From: Reticulitermes speratus
Lineage: Eukaryota; Arthropoda; Insecta; Blattodea; Rhinotermitidae
Assembly: GCA_021186555.1 (NCBI GenBank)
Contig: JAJKFL010000005.1
Span: 51,555,635 to 51,619,634 of the forward strand
Reading direction: 5' to 3'
DNA: 64,000 bases
A model generated the notes under the pieces. That model ran no database searches, was not told where the DNA came from, and saw nothing but the letters and a program-made list of their open reading frames with translations. Below, piece by piece: positions 20,260-30,344 of this stretch; position 1 is the first letter of the stretch; every line of letters starts with the position of its first letter. The position numbers were made by a program, and so were the translations under genes.

Positions 20260-20815
20260 CCGAGGGCTGACCCAGGCCGTCTAGCGCAAGCTACGGGGAT
20301 GGGTCAGTGAATGTGTCAAGGCCCTTAGTGGCCAACCGACACTGCACCTAAAATTAGGCGCACTCCGAATACCCTGACTGAGGTTTTCCGTGATTTTCCT
20401 CAGTTGTAAGGTGAATGCCAGGGTATAACACAAAGTCGGGGCACGGCCCGCACACCCCCCCCCCCCCCCGGTAGGACTAAATTATTCGTTTGTAGGTTTT
20501 GGATCCTTTGTGAAATTATTCGTGAAAATGCCACTCTGGGTTCAAATCCCAGAGAGCCATCCAACCAAAGTATTCCCCCCACTTGGAAAAACTGTACGCT
20601 CTTAGAGCTGTAGCCTTTGGTGTGCCAGGTCCCGACTTAATCGAGACCTTAAATTTGTTAGCGCAAGCAAAATCCCTAGTTCAGAATAAAGAGTCCGTTA
20701 TTGAGCCCAGCAATGCGGTAAAACGCAGGAATGGCTAAACAGATCAAGGGACGTCGACTTGCGCTCCGCGCAAGTCTCCGCCCTTAGTTAGCACTTTGGT
20801 TGGTTGGTTGGTTGG
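19835..20815 (+). mobile_element. Jockey-like LINE, 5'-truncated, with TSD
   Basis: Flanked by a perfect 12-bp duplication, TCCCGGCATTCT, at 19823-19834 and 20816-20827. It comprises the end of a reverse transcriptase frame (19835-20259), a 3' untranslated part with a C-tract near 20455-20470, and a TTGG-repeat tail. Poly-TTGG tails replace poly-A in some non-LTR elements. The insertion site lies inside a CCGAAACGTCGG-type foldback remnant. Confidence 0.88.
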
Positions 20816-20827
20816 TCCCGGCATTCT

Positions 20828-20930
20828 TCTTGGACTGCATGACCCTTGAAGATGAGACCAATAGGTTTTCCCGAAACGTCGGTAACTATATTTCAACGCT
20901 GCGTAACATCCCAGAAAAGCTAATATCTTA
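20828..20930 (+). repeat. CCGAAACGTCGG foldback remnant
   Basis: One arm only: TTGAAGATGAGACC, then TTCCCGAAACGTCGGTAAC and TGCGTAACATCCCAGAA. Same family as 7582-7850. It was split by the jockey-like insertion. Confidence 0.65.
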
Positions 20931-20939
20931 GTGTTTGAA

Positions 20940-21460
20940 TATACATTGACTGGCAGAAGAAATGTAGGTAGACCAAGGACATGATAGACATACCAACACC
21001 CATGAAAAGGGAACAGTTCAGGATGGCTTACACCCTGTGGTGATAATGATAAACCGTATCACTGAATCACCAATCCGTCAATCTGGCAACCATATTTACG
21101 AATATTACACACCCCTCCAAATCTTGTATTCCAGACAACGTTATTTAAATTATAACGTGCCCATTGACATACTTAGTATGCTTTGCATACTTTAATTATC
21201 TCAAAACTGTAAGAATTAATTAAATAATTTGAATATATTAATCTATATTGTTGTCCTGAACATCACAATCAGAATTTCTTATTTTAGAACACTTTGAAGA
21301 CTAAAATTAATCTACGACGTAAATTATTTATAAAGATTCAGTTCGTACCGCACAGAGAACACAGTCTTCTTCCATTATATAGACTAAACGGTTAATGCTG
21401 TGTAGGGGAGTAATTGTGGTTTATTTTGAGAATCATACAAAACACAAATGTACAGACACA
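20940..21460. other. Unassigned AT-rich DNA
   Basis: Nothing coding. CAGTTCGTACCGCACAG at about 21339-21356 is a short match to the 114-bp satellite at 27.0-28.0 kb. Confidence 0.4.
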
Positions 21461-21469
21461 GCGCGTCTA

Positions 21470-22757
21470 CTAAGTTTTAGGACTGATTGTGCAGAGCGAA
21501 TACTACGCGCGCCATCAGGCGGTCACCCACAGAAACACGTAGGAGCAAGTCTCGACACGTTGTGTGCTTAGTGTTGTCTGAGTGAGTTGAGCAGTATTTG
21601 TGATTTGTGGGCGTGAAACAAAGCTGTGTGTGAAAGCCTCGTCATGGATTTGAGTATCGAGCAACGATTAGCGATAAAGTTCTGTTTTAAAGCTGGAAAA
21701 AGTGTGACGGAAACTCTCCAAATGGTAAATGCAGCTTATGGGGACCAAGCACTATCCCGGTCGAATGTTTTCCGATGGTATGGACGATTTCGTGATGGAC
21801 GAGAAGAAACTGAAGACGACCCCAGAAGTGGCCGGTCTACGGAGTGTCGCAATGACAACAATGTCGAAAAGATTTCTCAATTGTTGCTTCAAAACCGTCA
21901 CCTATCGCTAAGAATGCTAGCAGACGAGGTGAACATTGGCAAGGACACAGTGAGAAAGATTGTAGTTGAAGATCTGTGAAAACGGAAGATTTGTTCGCGC
22001 TTTGTTCCACACTCTTTGACTCCAGAGCTGAAAGACCGGAGAATTGCAGCTTGCCGAGATTTGATTGCCACAGCAGACAGTGATCCTGACTTCTTTAAGA
22101 AGATTGTAACTGGCGATGAGACGTGGTGTTTTGCCTAAGATCCGACCACTAAACGTCAATCCGCTGCATGGGTCAGAGCAAACTCGCCACGGCCGAAAAA
22201 ATTGCGATTTCAGAAGTCTCGTGTGAAGACCATGTTGGTGATTTTCTTCGATTGGCAAGGCGTAATCCACAAAGAATTTATTCCGGAGGGTCAAAATATC
22301 AGTGCAGTGTACTACAAAGGTGTAATGGAAAGGCTCCTAAACAGAATTCGACGTGTTAGACCGGGCATGTGTGAATCTGGTGACTGGTTCCTTTTGCACG
22401 ACAACGCCCCGTCCCACAACGCGACAATCGTCAAACAGGTTTTGGCCAAACGAAAAGTGACTGTGCTAGACCACCCTCCGTATTCGCCAGATTTAGCACC
22501 TGCTGATTACTTTTTGTTCCCAAAAGTGAAATCCCACTTGAAGGGGCGTCTCTTTGACTCGATTTCGGACATCCAGAAAGCCGTGACAAGTACATTAAAC
22601 ACCATTGCAAAGGACGACTTCTACAAAGGCATCCAGAAGCTGTATGACCGTGCAAATCAGTGTGTACAGTCAGAAGGGATGTATGTCGAAAACTAAACAA
22701 TAAAAGTGCAATTTCTTTCACGCAAATACTTTTTATGATGTCAGTCCTAAAACTTAG
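21470..22757 (+). mobile_element. Mariner element, inactivated
   Basis: Terminal inverted repeats CTAAGTTTTAGGACTGA (left) and its complement (right), flanked by TA at 21468-21469 and 22758-22759. The symmetry extends outward to GTCTA/TAGAC, so the true repeat may be a few bases longer. It contains one near-complete transposase pseudogene and is distinct from the mariner at 15657. Confidence 0.92.
21644..22696 (+). pseudogene. Mariner transposase with two in-frame stops
   Basis: A 351-codon frame with no frameshift, interrupted only by TGA at 21977-21979 (after VRKIVVEDL) and TAA at 22136-22138 (in the block after GDETWCFA). Start MDLSIEQRLAIKFCFKAGKS, end QSEGMYVEN. Catalytic residues remain: Asp in TGDETW, Asp in HDNAPSHN and Asp in SPDLAPADYF, with 34 residues between the last two (DD34D). 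Two point changes in an otherwise full-length frame point to recent death. The protein differs clearly from the one at 15860, so at least two mariner lineages have been active here. Confidence 0.93.
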
Positions 22758-22759
22758 TA

Positions 22760-23489
22760 GACTTACTGTGTACTGCGAAAAAGTGCTGAGGTATTTGGTT
22801 TTAAACCTGGCCCTATGTACACTAGTTGTTAGGCTACAGAGGGCTGAAGTTTTAAGCCTGAAATTTATCGAAATTATATTCAATAATTTAGTCTGCTTCT
22901 CACAGAAAAGACACTGCTTTTATTTACATGGACCAGCAGGTTAATGTGTTTCAAGAAATCATTCCATGTACTCTCAATAATGCAAGATGCCCAAATACAC
23001 TGTGTCGTCAAAATCAGTGGGCCTGAGTGCTAAAACAGGTGGTACATATAGGTACCACTGTATGACAGGGTGTCGTATAAACATTACATTTTACTTACGC
23101 CGTAACAATCCCTTGTTGGTTTCTGCAGCGCCCTGGAATAGATGCTGAGCGTGCGGAAGCTTCATGTAACTGCCGACAGCTGGCAGTGCTACTGCTTGCA
23201 TACAGGAAGCATCTACTGTAATCAGATTCTCTGTCCAATGTCACAGTTACGTAACATAAATTATTTAACCACCAGTGACACACACAATTACTGAGTACGA
23301 CATCTTGTCTGTAAATTAAGTGTTACGTAAGGAAATTTAGATGTCAAGGTTGTGTGCCCCTGCCAATTCATAATAATACGCTTGACAAAGTGGTCATTAG
23401 TGGTTTATTAGGCCAAAATGACCGTAAGTGACAAATATTGAAGTACAGAGAGTCTTAGATCTGTATTTGTAATGTCCATAGTTCGATAT
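22760..23489. other. No recognisable gene
   Basis: No coding signal is trusted. GGTGGTACATATAGGTACCA at about 23039-23058 resembles the flank of the satellite at 28060, hinting at a shared repeat. Confidence 0.35.
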
Positions 23490-23749
23490 GGCCGATTCCA
23501 GTGGCTGCGCCGTCTAAGGCGTGGGTCTGCGGCCGCTCGCTTACTGGGATTGTGGGTTCGAATCCCGCCTAGGGCATGGATGTCTGTCTGTTGTGAGTGT
23601 TGTGTGTTGTCAGGTAGAGGTCTCTGCGACGAGCTGGTCCCTCGTCCAGATGAGTCCTACCGAGTGTGGTGTGTCTGTGTGTGATCGTGAAGCCTCGAGC
23701 AACGAGGCGGCATAGGCCCCCAAGGGGCTGTTGAGCCATTGAAAAAAAA
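23490..23749 (+). mobile_element. tRNA-derived SINE, family B
   Basis: Full-length: GTCTAAGGCGTGGGTCTGCG head, GGTTCGAATCCCG B box, the TGTTGTGAGTGTTGTGTGTT block, and the end GAGCCATTG plus poly-A. The target duplication is not clear. Confidence 0.9.
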
Positions 23750-23884
23750 TTGTTAGATGTGTCTTATCTCATTTTTGTTAACTGTTTTCACATATTTTCA
23801 CCCAATTAAGTTTTGAGGTGTCAAGTTCACATGGGAGTAACTTCTAACAGTCTTCTAAGATGTGATACAGACTAGTCTTGTTTA

Positions 23885-23960
23885 TATTCACCGACGTTTC
23901 AGAGGAACCTGATATCTTTATTATCAAGTGTTAATTTTTTAACGACGCTGTCAGACTATA
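23885..23960 (-). repeat. Hammerhead-like foldback remnant
   Basis: Minus strand: TTGATAATAAAGATATCAGG followed by CTGAAACGTCGGTG, the order of the CCGAAACGTCGG family, but without a good core. Confidence 0.4.
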
Positions 23961-24284
23961 TGGTACCGAATTGTAAAATGATTGGTCAATAGCAGGAAAT
24001 GATGTTTAAGTGATTTTAACATAATTTGAGTTAATATCCGGTTCTCTGGCTGGAGAGACTGAGGTGAAAGTGAAGTCCCTGTTCATGCATATGGGAGGAG
24101 CAGAGGTGGCTCCACATATTAACCTAAATCGTACATGCAGTTAGGCGATCAGCTTCAAGCCCACGGTGCAGAATGAAAAGGAGACTCAGCGGGTCTCACG
24201 GAAAGTATGGACATTTTGGAGAAGAGAAACACTTCTTGCCTCTGCCATAAATCAAACCACGATTTATGTATATGTTAATGTTTA

Positions 24285-24430
24285 TATTTTTGGATAGCGA
24301 AGTGGAAGACAAAATATTCTGGACCGATAGAAGCAAACGTTCCCAGAATTTTGTCTGCTTTTAATTTCTTTATGAAGGCTATGTTAAGTTGTTAGAGTCT
24401 TTCCCAAATATTTACACTTTGTCACATTTT
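24285..24430 (-). mobile_element. LINE remnant (GHVARM group, mid-region)
   Basis: Resembles 63350-63490 on the minus strand: TTTGGATAGCGAAGTGGAAG, CTTTTAATTTCTTTATGAA, and CCCAAATATTT. Diverged and short. Confidence 0.5.
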
Positions 24431-24517
24431 CAAAGAATTAATTAGGCGCCTTTGTGTTTTGATTTTTCCTTGCAGTCTGTTGACGAGACATCAACATATA
24501 CTTATTTCACTTAGTGG

Positions 24518-24795
24518 GTTTTTTTTGTCTTGGATGAAGGGCCCCAGCACCACAGCCTTAAGGCTTTTTGTGCAACCCCTGTGAAGAAGATGAGCAGTTT
24601 TTTTTACCAACTTTTACAAGTAATGGAGCACCAGTGGAATGAAATCGACAGGGGAAAGCCAACAACTCGGAGAAAAACCTGTCCCAGTGCCACTTTGTCC
24701 ACCACAAATCTCACATGGACTTGACCTGTGACCGAACCCCGGGCCTCCGCAGTGAGAGGCCGGCGACTAACCGCCTGAGCCATGGCACGGCCGAC
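24518..24795 (-). mobile_element. tRNA-derived SINE, family C, minus strand
   Basis: Flanked by TCACTTAGTGG at 24507-24517 and 24796-24806. The minus strand has a head with CCATGGCTCAGGCGGTTAG and a B-box-like GGTTCGGTCACAGG, and a body ending in an A-rich tail. The second copy is at 25405-25648 in opposite orientation, so the pair forms a spaced inverted repeat. Confidence 0.85.
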
Positions 24796-24818
24796 TCACT
24801 TAGTGGTTACTGCTAGTC

Positions 24819-25071
24819 CAGCGGTTATTAATTTGGGGTCTGAGGAAAGACATGCCATTTCTGGGTGTGCAAGACACGTCACAATTTTTTTTTTCTGAAT
24901 TTGACTTTGAAATTGAAATAAATTTTTCATTCTTTTCTTTCATTGTCTAGTCATGCTGTATCTTTAACGTTCACAAGTGACTTTATTGGCGATTTTCGGA
25001 TGGGATCAGGAAAGTGTGTGAGAATCAAAGGGATGCGATCTGCGATCTGCAGAGAGATTTAAGAACTACTG
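24819..25071. mobile_element. Possible hAT-type MITE remnant
   Basis: The left end CAGCGGTTATTAATTTGGGG and the right end, reversed, CAGTAGTTCTTAAATCTC match each other and the general CAGNGGTTCTTAA pattern of hAT ends. The 8-bp flanks (TGCTAGTC, TTTTAGAC) no longer match, and there is no transposase. Confidence 0.5.
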
Positions 25072-25404
25072 TTTTAGACAAACTTTATTGTGAGCCACTT
25101 AAAAATTCTATTTTCGTATATATAGTATGTATGTTTTCGCCTGGGCAACTGAAGTGTTCCACGCACCTAATTTCCTTCTCGTTTGCTTGGAATTTCCTAA
25201 TGGCTTACAGTACAGCAAATATGAAAAAAAAAATTGGGTGTTATTTAAAAATGTATGGATTTTCTTTATTTCATTCATTCTACATGATAATTTCATTTCG
25301 TAGTTCTTTATCCAATAAATGTGACTTTTTAAAAAATAAGGTTCATTTAAAAGTTATTTAAAAATTAATTTCTTGCTAAAAACAAATTGCGTGAGATCTC
25401 CATT

Positions 25405-25648
25405 AGGCCGTACCATGGCTCAGGCTGTTAGTCGCCGCCTTCTCACCGCGGATGCCCGGGCTCTATCACGCATCGGTCCATATGAGATTTGTGGTGGACA
25501 AAGTGCCACTGGACAGGTTTTCCCCTGTCAATTTTATTCCATTACACGGAAAAAACTGATCATCTTCATCACAGGGTTGCACAATAACCCTTAAGGCTGC
25601 GGTGCGTCCGTAGCTTCTGCTGCGGGGCCCTTCTCCGCAAAAAAAAAC
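25405..25648 (+). mobile_element. tRNA-derived SINE, family C
   Basis: GTACCATGGCTCAGGCTGTT head, then GATTTGTGGTGGACAAAGTG, GACAGGTTTTCCCCTGTC and an A-rich end. Matches the minus-strand copy at 24518-24795. The sequence between (25072-25404) shows nothing else. Confidence 0.8.
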
Positions 25649-25649
25649 A

Positions 25650-26410
25650 TCTCAATTGAAATGACTAACCAGTTAAGACTGATACGAACCACATAAATAA
25701 ATACGTGAGCAATATAGGGAGTTGTTTATTTTAAAGCAGTGGAATGTATAGTAATTATTTTGCTTTAAAGTGTTAATAATAGTAGAAGAATTTCATACAA
25801 TATGTTTTGCGACACCACGCACATGATTTTGGCCAGTCGTGTGTCATTTACCATTTCATAGGCACAAAGATTTGTCGTCAGTAGATAACTTGAAATAATG
25901 TCACAAGAAGCCAAAGAAGGTTTCTTATTTTCCTGAAAGTCTACTTCTGTAGAGATGGTGGTACAATGCCCAGATTTAGGATAGTTTCGAAAGCACGATA
26001 GGATATCTTCTTTCCTTGCCCCATCTCCTCTCTCTCTCTCAGCAGAAAGCATCCCTATTCGCGAGTCCTTTCATCTCAGCTAATAAAGCTGAGGCCCACA
26101 CAACGGCAAGCAACAGATATAGTGTCTCCCACCCTCTCCTCTGCCAGGTGAGTTTAAACTTATAATATACAGTATACAAAGTATTTGAATATGTAGGTAA
26201 AGTGGTAATTATTTCTGTCGACATTTGAAATTACACTGGTACAAAGTTAAATTACTATGCTGTATTATTTAAGTCTTTAATTCGAGTCTTATTAAGGCAA
26301 TATATATATATTTTTAATTTATTATCAGTGATTATTTTGGAACTTTCGGAAAAAGATAAAAGCTACTCTTAGGTTCCATGTGTCTGAAGCAGCAAGCAAA
26401 ATGTTATGAA
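25650..26410. other. No recognisable gene
   Basis: AT-rich with a short CT repeat at about 26025-26040. Open frames here lack known motifs. Confidence 0.4.
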
Positions 26411-26414
26411 ATTT

Positions 26415-26525
26415 GAAATCTGTGGTCTTCTGGGTAATTACACGGCGTCGTGTGGTAATTATTTACCGACGTTTCGGTACAACGTGTCGGTCCCATCTTC
26501 ACGGGTCAAGATTCCGAGTAGGAAA
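26415..26525 (-). repeat. CCGAAACGTCGG foldback, single arm
   Basis: The minus strand reads TTGACCCGTGAAGATGGGAC, then ACCGAAACGTCGGTAAATA, CACACGACGCCGTGTAATTA. A close match to either arm of 7582-7850, but the partner arm is missing. Confidence 0.7.
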
Positions 26526-26529
26526 GGAA

Positions 26530-27020
26530 AGCTGTTATGAACTTTCTTATTTGGTACGTGATTTTAGTTTCTGAAAGCTGTGTTTCTTGAGATCAGAGTG
26601 TTATGTGACGTGACGCTGTGTTGATTGGTGTTTGTGGGTGTTACGATGAAACTGCGATACTTCGAAAAGCGTCGAGAGCTATTTATTAGTTGAAAATCAA
26701 AATGTCTCCGAAGAATTCAATATTCTGTTATGTAGAGCTTTAATGAAATTGATTGACACGTTCGAATTTTGTCCAAATTGAAACACAAGTAAAGGACATT
26801 TAGCATGAAAAATTATATCAATATCTGCTAGCATAGAGACTTTTATTTTTATGTCAATTGCACTGCTTCGGATGTAAGTAAGAAATTGTTAATAATATTG
26901 TAACTTATGTTGTCTTGTAGTGAGAATAACTTCATATATTTCACTCTGTAAGTAGCTCTTATAAAAAATATGTTTTTGTCTTTAAAACCCAGTTGTTACT
27001 TACTACCAGATTTAAGGTTA
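26530..27020. other. No recognisable feature
   Basis: AT-rich leader to the satellite array. Confidence 0.4.
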
Positions 27021-27026
27021 AAATAT

Positions 27027-28035
27027 TCTACGTTCTGCCCACACAGTGCATTTATGTTTTTTTAAGGATCTCAGAAAAAACAGCGATTATTTCACTGTAC
27101 AACATTAACTGACTGGTTTGTATAACTGAGACGGAGTGTGTTTACTGCGCGGTACGAGCTGTATTTATGTGTTTTGTGTGGATCTCAGAACAAACAGCGA
27201 TTATTTCACTGTACAGCATTAACTGACTGGTTTGTATAACTGAGACGTCTCAGTTATACAAACCAATCAGTTAATTCTGTACAGTGAAATAATCGCTGTT
27301 TGTTCTGAGATCCACACAAAACACATAAATACAGTCCGTACCGCGCAGTAAACACACTACGTCTCAGTTATACAAACCAATCAGTTAATTCTGTACAGTG
27401 AAATAATCGCTGTTTGTTCTGAGATCCACACAAAACACATAAATACAGTTCGTACCGCGCAGTAAACACACTACGTCTCAGTTATACAAACCAATCAGTT
27501 AATTATGTACAGTGAAATAATCGCTGTTTGTTCTGAGATCCACACAGAACACATAAATACAGTTCGTACCGCGCAGTAAACACACTCCGTCTCAGTTATA
27601 CAAACCAATCAGTTAATTCTGTACAGTGAAATAATCGCTGTTTGTTCTGAGATCCACACAAAACACATAAATACAGTTCGTACCGCGCAGTAAACACACT
27701 CCGTCTCAGTTATACAAACCAGTCAGTTAATGCTGTACAGTGAAATAATAGCTTTTTGTTCTGAGATCCACACAAAACACATAAATACAGTTCGTACCGC
27801 GCAGTAAACACACTCCGTCTCAGTTATACAAACCAGTCAGTTAATGCTGTACAGTGAAATAATCGCTGTTTGTTCTGAGATCCACACAAAACACATAAAT
27901 ACAGTCCGTACCGCGCAGTAAACACACTCCGTCTCAGTTATACAAACCAGTCAGTTAATGTTGTACAGTGAAATAATCGCTGTTTGTTCTGAGATCCACA
28001 CAAAACACATAAATACACTGTGTGGGCAGAACGTA
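27027..28035. repeat. 114-bp satellite array with an orientation switch
   Basis: From 27247 there are seven head-to-tail units of exactly 114 bp, starting GTCTCAGTTATAC at 27247, 27361, 27475, 27589, 27703, 27817 and 27931. From 27047 to 27246 about 1.7 units run the opposite way, meeting at the palindrome ACTGAGACGTCTCAGT. The outer edges mirror each other too (CTACGTTCTGCCCACAC at ~27028 and its complement at ~28017), so the block starts and ends with an inverted boundary. A transcript across 27247 would form a ~200-bp hairpin. Relatives are at 54570-55040 and 35520-35690. Confidence 0.93.
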
Positions 28036-28039
28036 GAGT

Positions 28040-28790
28040 TTGTGAATGTTAAACATGGTGGTACATATAGTAACCACTGGCCTTCAGAGGATTAAGTATA
28101 AAGTTAACATTTTCATAATCAGCAATACCATACATTGAATTCAGGATAACTTGCAAATGACTATGTACAGACTGAACTAGTTAGATTTATAAGCCATTCA
28201 AGGAAGTGCGCCATATTTCTTGGACTGTGCTTATAAGGGAGGCAACGTGGATACGTTACGTGTAGTGTTAGTGGCTGCACTAATGACATTTATGGGCATA
28301 CATAAATAAGGAGAATATAATTACCATCCCACGTTTCTTACAAATACCGTCTGAAAGTTGCATGAATTAAACTAAATGCATTTTCTGATTATACTTCCCT
28401 GTACAGCAGCTAATAATCTCACTTACTGTATGCAACTTCTTATTAATTTTCGCGTTCAGAAGATTTCTACACTGGTTTCAGTTCTCAGCTACATAAATCC
28501 AGTCCGTAACCACCGATCCTACTTTTGACTTCTGTAGACATGTGCGCATCGCTTCTACTAAAATAGCCCAGTCCGTCCGTCTGTCCGTACATATATATAT
28601 AAATCCAAGAACCATTTGAGTGGAATTTTATGAAATTTGATACTGGATTGTTTTATGGCAACATATGCAGCTCTTATAGTTTTTATTTATCTCAGAGAGA
28701 TTTAACGACGCCTTTCCTTAAGACCTAGCTGCATTTCCCTGCGTTGGAGCGTTTGCGTCGCGGTTCTGCGCGTGCAAGCCCATAAACTAA
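28040..28790. other. Unassigned DNA
   Basis: No gene is seen. CCGTCCGTCTGTCCGTAC at about 28574-28591 precedes a stretch with TTTTATGAAATTTGATACTG. Similar GTCTGTCC patches at 3340 and 59190 suggest a dispersed repeat, but it is not delimited. Confidence 0.35.
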
Positions 28791-28794
28791 CTAA

Positions 28795-29830
28795 CTGCAT
28801 GGAGCACAGTCCTTCTTGAGAAGCTAACAGTTCCTCAGCTAGTCAAGAAATTTCCCGCATTTTGTGGAACCCGAAGGTTCATTACCGCATTCACAAGAGC
28901 CCGCTACCTGTCCCTATTCTGAGCCATATCAATCCAGTCCTTGCCCCCCCATCCCACTTCTAGAAGATCCATTTTAATATTATCCTCCCATCTACGCCTG
29001 GGTCTTCCAAGTGATCTCCTTCCCTCAGATCTCCCCACCAAAATTCTGTATGCACGTCTCCCCTCACCCATACGTGCTACATGCCCCGTCCACCTCATTC
29101 TTCTTGATTTGATCACCCGAATAATATTTGGTGATGAGTACAGATTATTAAGTTCCTCGTTATGTAGTCTTCTCCAATTCCCTGTTACATCGTCCCTCTT
29201 AGGCCCAAATATCCCGTACGCATGGTCTAAATTCATTCATTCTGTAATCTGTCTTACGACAGGTCCGTAGCCTCTTCCAAAGCGAGTTCTCCACAGGGTG
29301 CGATCTAGTGCTTCCTCTTTCAATTTCCAGTATCTTTTATTTTCCTTGAGGTCATCCAGTAGCTGCTTACGTCTTCTCCCTCGTCGTCCCGTCATTTCTA
29401 TCCTTCCCTCTAACTTTCCTTCAATCACATGTTTCAGAAGGCAGTTTCTACGCAAGATGTGACCAATCCAGTCAGCCTTTCTTCTTTTTATTGTATGTAC
29501 GATATTCCTCTTCTCCTTGACTCTGTGTAATACTTTATTTCTCACACGATCGGTCCAACTGATCTCCATTCTTCTCCAGCACCACATTTCAAAACTTTCC
29601 AGATACTTCTGATCTACTTTCCGAAGTGTCCACGTTTCAGCACCACACAAAGCTACGCTCCAAATGTAGCACTTTACTAGTTTCTTCCTTAAATTTAAGT
29701 CCAGTTTGCTAGTGAAAAGAGTCTTCTTGTTGATGAATGCTGCTTTAGCCATGGCAATTCTGGATTTAATTTCACGTGTACACCTTGCATCATTTCTTAT
29801 CATGCATGGTCCAAATATCTTATATTTATT
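28795..29830 (-). mobile_element. LINE (GHVARM group) interrupted by another LINE
   Basis: The minus strand 29236-28904 encodes [58 protein letters not shown] and [17 protein letters not shown], the best copy of this C-terminus in the window, followed by its 3' tail down to ~28795. The sequence GCATGGTC-T/C-AAAT is found at both 29220-29232 and 29804-29816, so the other LINE (29233-29803) landed inside this one. Confidence 0.85.
29233..29803 (-). mobile_element. LINE 3' end (GAETWTLRK group) nested in a LINE
   Basis: The minus strand encodes TREIKSRIAMAKAAFINKKT, GAETWTLRKVDQKYLESFE, KADWIGHILRRNCLLKHVIE and [13 protein letters not shown] with stop, then an ATGA-type tail. It is flanked by a 13-bp near-identical duplication (12/13). 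Frame nearly intact over ~190 codons although 5'-truncated. Confidence 0.9.
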
Positions 29831-30087
29831 GTACTCAGTTGTAAAAATTGTCACAAGGACACGGGGAAACACAAACTGCCTGAAGCATCAGATTTGTTTA
29901 GCAATGAACGTGTTATATAATACCTACGCTATGCACACCTTTCCTGACTTGTTATGAGCTATTATTGTCCCATGAAATCTTAGTTCTTCCAAGTGGCTTC
30001 TTCCATTGAAATTCTGCTAAGAAAACCCTTTAGAAATACATTACGTCATGAAACATACTTATGTGTCGTATTTTAGTTAATTAAGAC

Positions 30088-30344
30088 TTTTTTTTTCCAA
30101 TGTCGCAACAGCCTCTAGTGGGCCTGAGCCTCCTCGGTATCACGATCTCACTCATGTCAGACACACCACACTCGGTAGGACTCCTCTAGACGAGTGATCA
30201 GCTCGTCGCAGAGACCTCTACCTGAGAACATACAACACTCACAAGAGACAGACATCTATGCCACCGGCGGGATTCGAACCCGCAATCCCAGTAAGCGAGC
30301 GGCCGCAGACCCACGCATTATACCGCGCGGTCATTGGAATCGGC
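30088..30344 (-). mobile_element. tRNA-derived SINE, family B, minus strand
   Basis: A T-tract at 30088-30097 (the poly-A), the complement of GGTTCGAATCCCG, and the complement of the head at 30290-30340. A short possible duplication, AATTAAG, lies on each side. Confidence 0.88.
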
